This document shows, in pieces, positions 38,715 to 51,394 of a DNA stretch of 64,000 bases (the first letter of the stretch is position 1; each line of letters opens with the position of its first letter). A model generated the notes under the pieces. The model was given only the letters and a program-made list of their open reading frames with translations, did not search any database and was not told where the DNA came from. The translations under genes and the position numbers were made by a program. Source of the stretch: Clostridium beijerinckii (GTDB lineage: Bacteria > Bacillota > Clostridia > Clostridiales > Clostridiaceae); the NCBI RefSeq assembly GCF_018223745.1, contig NZ_CP073653.1:5320001-5384000 (forward strand), given 5' to 3'.

Positions 38715-39154
38715 AATAATTTTCTCCTTATATACATGATTTACTAAACCCTCAAAAATTTCCATAATCACCAAATTCATATATCATCTAAACCCAATTG
38801 TTAGTGATGCTTACTTTAAATTATTACGTTATTTTTAAGTCTACATTTTTATCGTAATGTACCAAAATACTTTCTATATAAATAGTATGTTCTTGCATCT
38901 AAAGCTGTATTCTTAGAATGTAGCCTTAAATAACCAAATGATCTATTATTAAGTTCAGTTTATTAAAAATTCAAATATATCTGGATGTGATAATTTTTTT
39001 AATAAATATAGTATCTTTTACTTTTTTATTTAGGCAATCTTTGTTATTATACCTATTAATATTTTATTTAAATAATAAAATGATAATTACTTTACTTACT
39101 ACGATATCTTATCCATAAAATTAGAAATATGTGTATTTCCTAACTTAAAAGAAT
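38715..39154. other. Intergenic region, nothing recognised
   Basis: About 440 bp of very AT-rich DNA between the histidine phosphatase and GT-C gene. No ORF, strong hairpin or repeat was seen; it probably holds the promoter for the gene starting at 38714. Confidence 0.5.
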
Positions 39155-39691
39155 TTATTCTTTTATAAATACAAACTTTTGTAAATTCATAATATTTATC
39201 CTTGAATAATTTCCAATATATCCACTATATTTTAGTTCCCTTAGCAGAATTCTCATGTAACATGCATGACATACAATAAAGCAATCTTGATTCTTTTTTT
39301 CTAAAAAATCAACTGTTTTTTTTGCTCTTTTATAGGTTTGATTTTTAGTTTCTATTTGCTTTTTGGAATTCATATACCATTGGATTCTTCCAAAAATTCT
39401 CCATATAATTAATGGTAGCTTGATTTCTTTATCAGTGAAAGCTCTTAATGGAACTTCATTAAATAAATTCATTTTTATAAACTTATTTGAACCAAAAATT
39501 AGTTTTGCAGTGTCATATGACCTTGATAACTCACTTATATATATCGGTTGCTTTGTATTTATACTGTATTTATTTGAAAAATCTATTGGGCTAATATCAT
39601 ATTCATTACATGATTTATTAAATTCCTGTGAACTACACAAAGCTTTCCACTTATAATTAACTTTTGCATGTCTTATTATAGTTATTTTCAT
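39155..39691 (-). CDS. Histidine phosphatase superfamily protein (phosphoglycerate mutase-like)
   Basis: A 178-residue protein beginning MKITIIRHAKV, the RHG-type catalytic motif with A in place of G. The second catalytic histidine is in FIVCHACYM near the C-terminus. SELSRSYDTAKLIF supplies the conserved phosphate-binding arginine region. The enzyme should remove phosphate from a small molecule through a phosphohistidine intermediate. The start follows AGGAG. It lies in the polysaccharide cluster between GtrA and the GT-C gene. A role with sugar phosphates is possible but not shown. Confidence 0.8.
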   Translation of the reverse strand: MKITIIRHAKVNYKWKALCSSQEFNKSCNEYDISPIDFSNKYSINTKQPIYISELSRSYDTAKLIFGSNKFIKMNLFNEVPLRAFTDKEIKLPLIIWRIFGRIQWYMNSKKQIETKNQTYKRAKKTVDFLEKKNQDCFIVCHACYMRILLRELKYSGYIGNYSRINIMNLQKFVFIKE

Positions 39692-39806
39692 TGATTAACT
39701 CCTATAATTATATATTTTATCATTTAAATTAACGAAAACTTATTCATTTGACAAATTTATGAGAAACTGAAATCCCTAAAGCAGTCCGATTGCATTACAA
39801 TATTTA

Positions 39807-40211
39807 TTATCTGTTTTTAAATACTATAAATTTACTTAATATATAATTTACGACAATTACAATAACATTAACTATACATTTTGCTATAAAATCATTCATC
39901 CATACCATTTCTATTAATAATATCATTAAAAATGTATCTAATGCAAATGATGCTAGTCTAGAACATAGAAAAGTTATTCCTTCTTTTATTACTATTTTTA
40001 GTTTCCACGTATTTGAATTAAAAACATAAAGTTTATTTGTTATAAACGCAAAAATTATACTCATTACAAATGCAATTGTATTGCTTATAATATACAACAT
40101 TCCTATCTTATTTAAAACTAAATAGAATAGAATATTAATAAGAGTTGTCAATACTCCAAAAATTACATATTTAAAGGCCTCGCTATTTAATAACTTCTTT
40201 ATTCTAGTCAC
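39807..40211 (-). CDS. GtrA-family membrane protein
   Basis: A 134-residue protein with four hydrophobic helices and the GtrA pattern (FKYVIFGVLTTLINILFYLVL, then AFITNKLYVFNS). GtrA proteins are thought to flip undecaprenyl-phosphate-linked sugars across the membrane. The start is a GTG at 40211 with a weak upstream GGGATG site. It follows the GtrB-like gene by 23 bp, making the usual GtrB-GtrA pair. The GT-C-like proteins nearby would use the flipped lipid-linked sugar. Confidence 0.9.
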   Translation of the reverse strand: MTRIKKLLNSEAFKYVIFGVLTTLINILFYLVLNKIGMLYIISNTIAFVMSIIFAFITNKLYVFNSNTWKLKIVIKEGITFLCSRLASFALDTFLMILLIEMVWMNDFIAKCIVNVIVIVVNYILSKFIVFKNR

Positions 40212-40234
40212 TATGCTTTCATCCCATCTCTCAA

Positions 40235-41167
40235 CTACTCTAAATTACTTTCTTTTATAATGTATATTGGTCTATTTTTAGTTTCCATATAAGCTTTTGC
40301 TAAGTATTGTCCTAGAATACCTGTAGAAAATAATTGAATCCCACTAACAAAAAATATAATACAAACTAATGATGGCCAACCTGCTACTGGATCACCGTGT
40401 ATAAATGTTCTTGCCATAATAAAGCATATCATTATTAGAGATATAATAAAAAATATTAATCCAATAAATGATGAAATTACTAGTGGCACCGTAGAAAATG
40501 CTATAATTCCTTCAATAGAATACCTAAATAACTTCCAAAATGACCACTTTGTTTCTCCTGCTATTCTCTCTACATTTTCATAGGCTAACCATTTTGTATT
40601 AAATCCTACCCAACCAAAAATACCTTTAGAAAATCTATTATATTCTTTCATCTGTAAAATAGCATCTACAACGCTACGCCTCATAAGCCTAAAATCTCTT
40701 GCACCATCCACTATATCTGCATTAGAAATTTTATTTATTATTTTATAAAAACATTTTGCAAAAAAAGAACGTATTGGCGGTTCGCCTTTTCGATTCACTC
40801 TTCTTGTTGCTACACAATCATAATCCTCATTTATTAAAACATCATACATTTGCTTTAATAATTCTGGCGGATCTTGCAAATCAGCGTCCATAACTGCAAT
40901 AAAATCACCTGTTGAATTTTCTAATCCAGCATATAATGCTGACTCCTTTCCAAAATTTCTACTTAAAGATATGTACTTCACTCTTTTGTCTATATGCGCA
41001 TAATCTTTCATTATATCCAATGTTTTATCTATTGAACCATCATTAACAAATATTATTTCAAATTCTACACTTACCATTTCCTTGGTTATTTTATTTATCT
41101 CTTTGTAAAAAAACGGTAAAGATTTTTCTTCATAATAACACGGAATTACTATTGATACTTTGTCCAT
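40235..41167 (-). CDS. GtrB-like GT2 glycosyltransferase (bactoprenol sugar transferase)
   Basis: A 310-residue enzyme that should link glucose, or another sugar, to undecaprenyl phosphate. The GT2 domain has VSIVIPCYYEEKSL at the start, a DxD-type motif in VMDADLQDPPELL and the conserved SLSRNFGKESALYAGL. Two C-terminal membrane helices (about 228-252 and 262-288) match GtrB. The start has AAGGAG. Together with GtrA and one of the GT-C-like proteins it would decorate the polymer outside the cell. Confidence 0.9.
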   Translation of the reverse strand: MDKVSIVIPCYYEEKSLPFFYKEINKITKEMVSVEFEIIFVNDGSIDKTLDIMKDYAHIDKRVKYISLSRNFGKESALYAGLENSTGDFIAVMDADLQDPPELLKQMYDVLINEDYDCVATRRVNRKGEPPIRSFFAKCFYKIINKISNADIVDGARDFRLMRRSVVDAILQMKEYNRFSKGIFGWVGFNTKWLAYENVERIAGETKWSFWKLFRYSIEGIIAFSTVPLVISSFIGLIFFIISLIMICFIMARTFIHGDPVAGWPSLVCIIFFVSGIQLFSTGILGQYLAKAYMETKNRPIYIIKESNLE

Positions 41168-41328
41168 TTTAATTTCTCCTTATATACAATACTATTTAAA
41201 TTTAATTACCTTAAGTACTTTTTATTTCTCCATACCAATAATCTATATATTACTTTGTAAAATATTACAATATAAAGTTTTTTTAATTAGTTGCTTTAAC
41301 AAATATCTTATTTCTATAATTTACAACA

Positions 41329-44066
<2,738 letters not shown>

Positions 44067-45854
44067 CTAATAAATATCAACTTTATGCTCTGTATACATT
44101 ATATAATCACTATTATTACTATTATCCTTAATATATATCCCAACCGTATATCTGTCTTTATCTAGAATATTATTTAAGTTAGATAAGTCTAATGAGAATC
44201 CTGTGTCATCATAATATCTATTATTATAATACTCTGATACATCTGCCCTCTTAATTTTGTTTGTTGAAAATTTATACGTCTTGCTATCAGATTTCAGCAA
44301 TATACTTATATCATCATTCTTAGAATCTTTATTTTCAATTGCTGCCCACCCTATTATTTTTAACTGATCGTTGCCCTTATTATAATCTACATAATCTATA
44401 CCATTCATAATTTCTATATATTTTGCAGAAAGTTGTGATTCATTTATTAAATACGCGTCTTTCATAGAATATACTACTTTTATTTCAAAATATCCTTCCA
44501 AGTACTTTAAATTTGACTGTAAATAGTCTTCTCTTGTATTCAGAATTCTATTATTTGCATAATTATAAGGCGAAATACTCACAATACTTTGGTTGTTACT
44601 TTTAGCCTCTTCTATAACATTATAATTATTCCTTATCCATTTATTGTAATCACTATATGTATTAAAAATTCTTATATTCTCTTTTATAGTAAACAATAAT
44701 AATATCCCCAATAACGCATATATAGTAGATTTTGCAAATCTATTAGCTATACTAAGCAATTCTATAACAAAATAAACTATACATCCCATCATGAAGAAGT
44801 CTATTAAAAAGAATGCTCGCGTTTCAACATAAGGAGCTCCAATTAATGCTCCTGCCGATAAAGAAGATGCTAATAAAAATAATATATTTATCCCTGCCGT
44901 TTTATAAACATACATGCATTTTTCTTCTTTTACTTTCTTATAATTTAATGCTATATATAATATAAGAACGATTAAAAGTATAATTACTAAACTAACATTT
45001 TCAGAAAAAAATCTATGAATTATACTTATTGCTCTATAAATGTAATCTTTAATTGTTACATTCTTAATTCCAAATATATCTTTATATGTTTGAATTCTAA
45101 TAGAAGTAGACGGTGCAAAAATCATTACAAAAAAACCTATTGTTAGTGATGCAAAGGAACTCCATATCCATAAATAAACTTCTTGTTTTTTCTTAATTCT
45201 ATATATAATAGTGCATGCATATATTATTAAAAATGTGATCACCGTATTTTCATTTGTTAATCCTGCAAAAAATCCTAATATTGTATGTAATAAAACAAAT
45301 AATTTCTTATTATAAAATACATTTCTACCTGAAATTATCACTCTTAAAGGAATGGTAAATATCAATAAAATAAATACAGCCCATAAGTAGTTGCCACTTC
45401 CAGCTCTCCAAAAAAATATTTCACCTAGTGCTGGTTGAAATAAAATAATTAAGCAAAAACTTATTACTATGCTTATAAGATCATTTCTTTCCGATAATTT
45501 CAACTTTCTTCCAAATACATACATAGGTATCAATAATACATATAATATACTTATGATTGTGTTTCCAATGTAGTAATATATCTCATCGATACTACAAAAA
45601 ATAATAGCAATTTGTTCTCCAATTCTTATATTCCAAGTAGAAGCTTGCCTAACAATCCTACTTATAATTAAACTTATGTATTCTCCTGCAGAAACTGGTT
45701 TATAATAATGAGAAAAACTAGTTAATGCAAAATCCTCCCCCATCATAGGTGTGTTTATATTCATGATCATAAAAAACATAGCTATTCCTAACAGTATTAA
45801 AATTGATACTATTGAAATATGCCAAGCTCTATATGTACGCTCCTTGCTCATCAT
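44067..45854 (-). CDS. GT-C-like polytopic membrane protein with C-terminal GWA/RxDV beta domain (paralog 3)
   Basis: A 595-residue relative of the two proteins at 37245 and 41329, with acidic loop motif MGEDFALT, then WNIRIGEQ in the place of WGGR, GSGNYLW, LTNENT and APSTSIRI. About 11 membrane segments are followed by a soluble C-terminus. Its last 100 residues are the same beta domain as in paralog 2 (IIGWAAI, KIKRADVSEYY, DTGFSLDL). The start is set at ATG 45854, five bases after GGAGG; a second ATG directly follows it. It is the first of the membrane proteins after the GT2 gene in the transcript. Confidence 0.7.
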   Translation of the reverse strand: MMSKERTYRAWHISIVSILILLGIAMFFMIMNINTPMMGEDFALTSFSHYYKPVSAGEYISLIISRIVRQASTWNIRIGEQIAIIFCSIDEIYYYIGNTIISILYVLLIPMYVFGRKLKLSERNDLISIVISFCLIILFQPALGEIFFWRAGSGNYLWAVFILLIFTIPLRVIISGRNVFYNKKLFVLLHTILGFFAGLTNENTVITFLIIYACTIIYRIKKKQEVYLWIWSSFASLTIGFFVMIFAPSTSIRIQTYKDIFGIKNVTIKDYIYRAISIIHRFFSENVSLVIILLIVLILYIALNYKKVKEEKCMYVYKTAGINILFLLASSLSAGALIGAPYVETRAFFLIDFFMMGCIVYFVIELLSIANRFAKSTIYALLGILLLFTIKENIRIFNTYSDYNKWIRNNYNVIEEAKSNNQSIVSISPYNYANNRILNTREDYLQSNLKYLEGYFEIKVVYSMKDAYLINESQLSAKYIEIMNGIDYVDYNKGNDQLKIIGWAAIENKDSKNDDISILLKSDSKTYKFSTNKIKRADVSEYYNNRYYDDTGFSLDLSNLNNILDKDRYTVGIYIKDNSNNSDYIMYTEHKVDIY

Positions 45855-45938
45855 TATCGCCTCCATAATTACCGCCATCATAAAATTAAGGGAATAGTAG
45901 CAATATACTTATACTCATTCCCTTATACTTAATAACAG

Positions 45939-46826
45939 TTACATTTTCATCCTATTCCTAATCTTCTCTATTAGTGTTCTTAATATGTTATCTTTAGTCC
46001 AATATTTATATAAATATGTGCCCTTAATAACATATTCTACATTATCCTTTGAAAGATTATGATTTATAACATTCCCATTCATAATTTCATCAAAGAAATT
46101 ATGCAAAACCAAATTTACCTCTTGGTCTGCAATACTACTTAATTCTCTAAAACTATTATTGTCGTGTAATCTATAATAATAGTTAGTTTCTCTTATGTAT
46201 AAAGGTTCTTGTAATAATGCTGATCTTAAAATAAAATCCCAATCATGAATGTATTTATATTCTTTAAACCCACCCAATTTATTATATAAATTCTTAGTAA
46301 ACACCATATTACCAGTAGATATAGCTACATTTTGAATCATCAATGCATGAGATACTTGTCTACATTCATTAATGCGCATTTGTATTTTTCTAAAATTCTG
46401 AGCTTCTTCATCCTCTGCCGATACGGATTCTTTATTTATTACTTCTATACTTGAGAAAGCAATCTCAATTCCTCTTTTCTCCATTTCGGGTATTATTTTA
46501 GAAAATCTATTACTCTCATACAAATCGTCAGCATTTATTACTGCGATATATTTCCCTTTGGCTCGCTTAATTCCTTCATTAATAGTATAATGTGCACCTT
46601 TATTTTCAGGATTTTCAATATATCTTATTTCTATGAACCTTTCATTACATCTACACTGTTCTATGAACTTTTTTATTACCTTCCTACTATTGTCTTTTGA
46701 ATAATCATCTACTATGATTAATTCTATATTTCTGTAATCCTGTTTTTCAATTGATTCTAGGCACTCAACTATATATTTTTCATAATTATATGAAGGAACT
46801 ATAACACTTACTAAACTATCTATCAT
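45939..46826 (-). CDS. GT2 family glycosyltransferase
   Basis: A 295-residue GT-A glycosyltransferase. SVIVPSYNYEKYIVECLESI opens the domain, IIVDDYSKDNS provides the first aspartates, and NADDLYESNRF the DxD-type metal site. HDWDFILRSAL is the typical acceptor-side motif. No membrane segment is present. The start follows AAGGAG. It lies 13 bp after the WbsX-like gene in the rhamnose polysaccharide operon. The donor may be dTDP-rhamnose, but this cannot be decided from the sequence. Confidence 0.85.
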   Translation of the reverse strand: MIDSLVSVIVPSYNYEKYIVECLESIEKQDYRNIELIIVDDYSKDNSRKVIKKFIEQCRCNERFIEIRYIENPENKGAHYTINEGIKRAKGKYIAVINADDLYESNRFSKIIPEMEKRGIEIAFSSIEVINKESVSAEDEEAQNFRKIQMRINECRQVSHALMIQNVAISTGNMVFTKNLYNKLGGFKEYKYIHDWDFILRSALLQEPLYIRETNYYYRLHDNNSFRELSSIADQEVNLVLHNFFDEIMNGNVINHNLSKDNVEYVIKGTYLYKYWTKDNILRTLIEKIRNRMKM

Positions 46827-46839
46827 TATTCAATTCTCC

Positions 46840-48990
46840 TTAATAATTAGAATGCAGGCTTTCCTTAGTAGCCTGTAAATATTGCCTGCCATACTGATTA
46901 TCTGGTTCTAAATGTGTTCCTTCCGCCCACTCATTCCATGCATTTATAAATACATATCTTTCTTCATCATCATTAAAGTTTGTAGTATAGTCAATAATTC
47001 CTGTTAACCATTTACGATATTCATCCGGATTCGCATAATGAAATATATTCGAATTAGCTCCTCTTCTAGCTGTATTATCCCAACTTAACATAGCCCCCCT
47101 AAATTCTTTATAATAATTAGGTCTCTTATTCACATATCTTGATACTACGTCTCTATAATCATAAATGTTTCCACCAAATTCTTTAACTAAACTTGGTATA
47201 GTTTTAGATATCTCTCCTGTCATAATACCATGAGGAGGAAACTCTACTGCGGAATCTCCACCATATATATTAGGATCAGTCAATCCAAATGATTGCACTA
47301 AAGAAACATGTAAATTATCTATTCCATTTTGCTTACATACTTCTTTCCACATTCTAATTGTATTTTCCAAATTAGGAAATAACTCCGCCCTATAAATGAG
47401 TAATAGTGGAGCACCATTAACCTTAATATACCTTTCATCTTTTAAGATAGGAATAATATCTTCTATAAAACGGTTATCCGTTTCCTCATTATGTTCTTGT
47501 TTTATTAGTACTTCCTTTTCCTGACCATCCCATCTTCTACTCCATGTTTCATTAGCCCAACAAATACAAAATGGAAAATCTAATCCCTTGTCCGCCAATA
47601 AGTTATCTAGAGGTTTCTCCAACAATCTTTTGCCATTAAACCAATAATAATAGTAACAAAATCCATGTATTCCATACTCCTTTGCTAATTCAATTTGTTT
47701 ATACTGTACTGATTTGTCTTCTACTAAATTATAATATCCTAATTCATCTGGGACATGAGGCTGATAGTGCCCTTCAAAAAGTGGTTTTCCTTTTTTTACA
47801 TTAGTCCATTCAGTAAACCCTTTTCCCCACCATTCATCATTTTCCGGTATAGCGTGATATTGTGGTAAATAAAACGCTATAGGTTTAACTTCGCTCAATT
47901 TACCAGAATCTCTAATTACCCTATAATGATATAAAACTTTATTTATAGAATAAATATCCGCTACATTTATTTTATTCTCTAAATAATCCTCTATTGCCTT
48001 TTCATGTATAACTAGTGCTTTTCTGAATATAATATTATTATTTCTTTTTTGATTAATAGCATCTTCTTTGTATAGAGGGGCTATGTAGTCTTCCCCTAAT
48101 ATTCTGTCTTCATCAAATGTAATCATCCTGGCATTATTATGTTCTAAAGCATCTTCAATTCTCGCCAACGTTGAATTAGCCAGACAATCGCCTGCTGTGA
48201 GTATGACATAGTACGCATCTTTATTATCGCTATGTTCTTCTCTTATTAACTTTAGTATTTTCTCATTTGTATCTAATTCCTCTTCACACTTTATATTCAA
48301 ACACTTTCTTAACAAGTAATTATTCTCAAGCACTAATTTTTCAATTCCAGGATTATATAAGTTAATAATAGCTTCAAAATTTTGATGTTGAATACTTTTT
48401 ATTGTTTCATTGTAATATTGTTTTTGTATTTTATCACTTGTAGAGTTAATAACTAAAATAATATTATGTTTTTCTGAAGGCTTATACTCATAATTTTCAT
48501 CTACAAAACAATATGGTTCTATAATCTTTTGCTCAGAACTACCTATTTCTAAATTCCTGAACTTATTTATAATTTTACTAAGAGTAAGTTTTACACCGTC
48601 TTTTTTAAGACTTTGAATTACTTTTTCTAAATTTCCATACGAAAGCTTGTTATTAAAGCCTTCTAGGTTTAATTTTCTAATATCTATTATATGTTCTCCT
48701 AACACACCTTCTTCTTGGTCTAGGAAAACTATTTTTAACTTTCTTACACTTTTCTTTAGTGATTCTATTTCTATGACTATTCCACTATTTAGAGCATTGC
48801 TATGTTTAAAGTGATTAAAAACATCGTTTCTTCGCTGATTTTGTAGTTTAAATTCATATGTTCTTCCTTGTAAATCTATTATTTCAATATCTATTTGTTT
48901 ATCTGTATCAAAGGCCCACCCCTTTATTATCAAATTAAATTTATTGTTATTACTTAATAGTTGATTATTTTCAATATTATAATTAAGCAT
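46840..48990 (-). CDS. GWA/RxDV beta domain - degenerate GT2 - WbsX (GH99-like) fusion protein
   Basis: Multi-domain cytoplasmic protein of about 716 residues. Residues about 1-115 are the beta domain shared with the two GT-C-like proteins (IIKGWAFD, QRRNDVFNHF, NSGIVIEI). Residues about 175-365 look like a GT2 domain that has lost its acidic metal site (TAGDCLANSTLARIEDAL). Residues about 370-716 are a WbsX/GH99-like barrel (FYLPQYHAIPENDEWWGKGF, CWANETWSRRWDG, INAWNEWAEGTHLEP). WbsX proteins occur in many rhamnan and O-antigen clusters, and their reaction is uncertain. The start is ambiguous: TTG 48999 is three bases from AAGGAG, ATG 48990 twelve; I chose ATG. Confidence 0.75.
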   Translation of the reverse strand: MLNYNIENNQLLSNNNKFNLIIKGWAFDTDKQIDIEIIDLQGRTYEFKLQNQRRNDVFNHFKHSNALNSGIVIEIESLKKSVRKLKIVFLDQEEGVLGEHIIDIRKLNLEGFNNKLSYGNLEKVIQSLKKDGVKLTLSKIINKFRNLEIGSSEQKIIEPYCFVDENYEYKPSEKHNIILVINSTSDKIQKQYYNETIKSIQHQNFEAIINLYNPGIEKLVLENNYLLRKCLNIKCEEELDTNEKILKLIREEHSDNKDAYYVILTAGDCLANSTLARIEDALEHNNARMITFDEDRILGEDYIAPLYKEDAINQKRNNNIIFRKALVIHEKAIEDYLENKINVADIYSINKVLYHYRVIRDSGKLSEVKPIAFYLPQYHAIPENDEWWGKGFTEWTNVKKGKPLFEGHYQPHVPDELGYYNLVEDKSVQYKQIELAKEYGIHGFCYYYYWFNGKRLLEKPLDNLLADKGLDFPFCICWANETWSRRWDGQEKEVLIKQEHNEETDNRFIEDIIPILKDERYIKVNGAPLLLIYRAELFPNLENTIRMWKEVCKQNGIDNLHVSLVQSFGLTDPNIYGGDSAVEFPPHGIMTGEISKTIPSLVKEFGGNIYDYRDVVSRYVNKRPNYYKEFRGAMLSWDNTARRGANSNIFHYANPDEYRKWLTGIIDYTTNFNDDEERYVFINAWNEWAEGTHLEPDNQYGRQYLQATKESLHSNY

Positions 48991-49011
48991 ATAGTCCAAT
49001 AACTCCTTATA

Positions 49012-51375
49012 TTAAATTTGTTTTCTAATCTTTTTGATTAACGATAATTTATTATATTCTTGAATTCTTTTATTCTTATCTTCAAGTTCCATCTGAAGAC
49101 CTTCTATAATTTTATTAGATTCCGTTATTTTCTCTTCTTTGTATTTTAACTCATTTATTTTTAGGGTTAGTTCACTATCCTTATCTTTTAGCTCATTTAT
49201 TTTCAGGGTTAGTTCACTATCTTTATATTTTAGTTCACTTATTTTTCTAGCAACTTCTTCTTCCCTATCTTCAATAAAACTACATAATTCTATTGCAAAT
49301 TCTTTTGATATTATTTGTATTTCAAAAATTAATTCTACCCTACAAGTATTAACTCCTAAATCCGGTAATATTATTTGTGGATCATTATTTATAAATAGTA
49401 ACGATTTATTATTTAATCTCATTCCATTTGTGTAGTAATTTAACTTAGAGTATTTTACATTATCGTATCCAACTAAACTGTTTATCTTAACTAGACTGTA
49501 GCAATTAGACGGATCAATTCTTATTTGTTTCGTATTCTCACTTATATCAACATTTAATACAATCTTATTATTTTCATTGAATACAGGATAAGTTTTATAC
49601 GAATGTGTTTCACTAAATCCTTCACCATAATCATAAAATACTTGTATCTCCTCATTAATTAAGCTCGTATTCTGCTTATAAATTAATTGTTGCACATCTA
49701 TATTGGGTCGTGTAGTTTTCCCATACAAATTATTTAATTTAATTGAACTACCTAATACATATTTTTCAAAGCATTTTTCCATTTCACCATATGCATATAT
49801 TTCTTCATCTGTAATACCTAATAATTTATATAATCCTAGATTCATTAATTCATTTTTTTGATTAGAATTAAATATATAACCACTTAAAGCTCTATACAAT
49901 ATAAAATTGAGTGGAATTGGGAAATTGAAAGTCCACTCATAATCAATAACATTCCATTTCTCTCCAATAATTACATTACCAAAAATAAGATCTACATCGG
50001 TAATTTCAGCAGATTTTAAGTATGATGGCAATTTAGCTTTACCAAACACTTTTGCAAATTCTTCCGTTATTTCGAAGTTTCTTTTCACCTTGCCAGGTTC
50101 AATGGCATCAATATAATTCTTTATTTTCTCAAATAGCTTCGTATAGTTTTTTTCATATAATAGTTTATCTAACTCTTCCTCCAATGTTTTCCCTTGAATA
50201 TACTCAAATTTCAGTCCATTCTCCATCACTATGCACTTATTCATGCATATATTTGAGCCTTTATAGGTTTTCGATAATAGATTATAATTCTCATACATAT
50301 CATTTATATGATTTTGTGCTTCAGTAGTAAGTGCTACCTTTTGAACAAATAACTTTTCGTTAATATCTTTAATTATATCTGTTCTAATCTTAAATTTATC
50401 ATCTCTTTCATTAGAATACTTGGAATATATAATAGTGCAATCCTTATTACTTTCCTCACTATTTTCTATAATCATTAAATATGAATTTGAATATATATCA
50501 AATAAACCTTCCTTGATAATCGAATCATATACCTTGCTTTCATCAAACAAAACCATGCGTTCGGCATCAAAATTTCTCATATTATTGTTTAATTCACCAT
50601 TTTTAGGTAAATAATCATCTGAGTATATAATATTCGGTAACTTATAATCTGGATATGGATAATAAAATCTGTACTTATTAAATCCACACTTTTGTATAAT
50701 CTCTTCCAATTCTTTTTTAGAAAAAGTCTTTACTCCTCTTGTATTAGGGTATCCTTCAATACCATCAAAATATCGCCCCACATGATCTTCCTTGCATCCA
50801 GCCCAATATTTTAAACCTAGTTTATTCTCAATCGCAATAATTATTTTCCCATTTTTATTAAGATGTTTACTAATTATTTTTAAGAAGTTCTCATATGGCC
50901 TTTCGCTTGATATATAAGACTCTCCATATTCAAACACGCCTATAAGAGTTATATAATCATATTTTTCCACAATTCCCTTTTCTATATCTTCAAAATTTCC
51001 CACTAGAATTTCTATATTATCTTTTTCCTTGTTTCTATATGCATTGATAAGGCTTCTTTTTTTCGACAAATCAATGCATGTTACTTTCCTTGCCTTATTC
51101 GCTAGAGTTCCTGTAATCGCCCCACAACCTGATCCAATTTCTAACACAGTTTCATTATTATTAATAGGCATCCACTCTATTATATTAGCCCTTAGGTGAG
51201 ACAAATGATATATTACTGGCCATTTATTACGTTCCCCTATAATTTTATCATACTCACCCTCTTCATTATTTTGCACAATGTCTAAAAGCTCATCCTCAAC
51301 TTCTCCATCGCTGTACAAATCTTCTCCTAAATAATATTTATAGTTTAAAACTACATTTCCTATCCGCTCATTCAT
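49012..51375 (-). CDS. Methyltransferase - kinase-like - coiled-coil protein resembling the WbdD chain terminator
   Basis: A 787-residue protein. Residues about 50-305 are a class I SAM-dependent methyltransferase (VLEIGSGCGAITG at 77-89, then CIDLS). Residues about 325-545 look like a small-molecule or protein kinase fold, with a candidate ATP lysine K346, hinge EYIQGKTLEEEL, catalytic-loop pattern D462-x4-N467 and metal aspartate D478 (IDYEW). A beta-rich domain (about 575-700, YDYGEGFSET) precedes a coiled coil at about 703-775 with a 14-residue tandem repeat. This order (methyltransferase, kinase, coiled coil) is that of E. coli WbdD. WbdD caps ABC-exported O-antigen chains and sets their length. 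Wzm/Wzt genes directly precede it here. Confidence 0.7.
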   Translation of the reverse strand: MNERIGNVVLNYKYYLGEDLYSDGEVEDELLDIVQNNEEGEYDKIIGERNKWPVIYHLSHLRANIIEWMPINNNETVLEIGSGCGAITGTLANKARKVTCIDLSKKRSLINAYRNKEKDNIEILVGNFEDIEKGIVEKYDYITLIGVFEYGESYISSERPYENFLKIISKHLNKNGKIIIAIENKLGLKYWAGCKEDHVGRYFDGIEGYPNTRGVKTFSKKELEEIIQKCGFNKYRFYYPYPDYKLPNIIYSDDYLPKNGELNNNMRNFDAERMVLFDESKVYDSIIKEGLFDIYSNSYLMIIENSEESNKDCTIIYSKYSNERDDKFKIRTDIIKDINEKLFVQKVALTTEAQNHINDMYENYNLLSKTYKGSNICMNKCIVMENGLKFEYIQGKTLEEELDKLLYEKNYTKLFEKIKNYIDAIEPGKVKRNFEITEEFAKVFGKAKLPSYLKSAEITDVDLIFGNVIIGEKWNVIDYEWTFNFPIPLNFILYRALSGYIFNSNQKNELMNLGLYKLLGITDEEIYAYGEMEKCFEKYVLGSSIKLNNLYGKTTRPNIDVQQLIYKQNTSLINEEIQVFYDYGEGFSETHSYKTYPVFNENNKIVLNVDISENTKQIRIDPSNCYSLVKINSLVGYDNVKYSKLNYYTNGMRLNNKSLLFINNDPQIILPDLGVNTCRVELIFEIQIISKEFAIELCSFIEDREEEVARKISELKYKDSELTLKINELKDKDSELTLKINELKYKEEKITESNKIIEGLQMELEDKNKRIQEYNKLSLIKKIRKQI
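49141..49224. repeat. 42-bp tandem repeat in the coiled-coil coding region
   Basis: Two adjacent 42-bp units (49141-49182 and 49183-49224) encode KDSELTLKINELK plus D or Y. Each unit equals two heptads. Partial similarity continues on the upstream side (KISELKY). Gain or loss of a unit would keep the frame and lengthen or shorten the coiled coil by about 2 nm. Confidence 0.85.
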
Positions 51376-51394
51376 ATATATGCCTCCATTAATT

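Noticed and set aside
49141-49260. CRISPR-like array
   Set aside because: The repeat has only two adjacent units with no spacers, is in frame and encodes a coiled coil.
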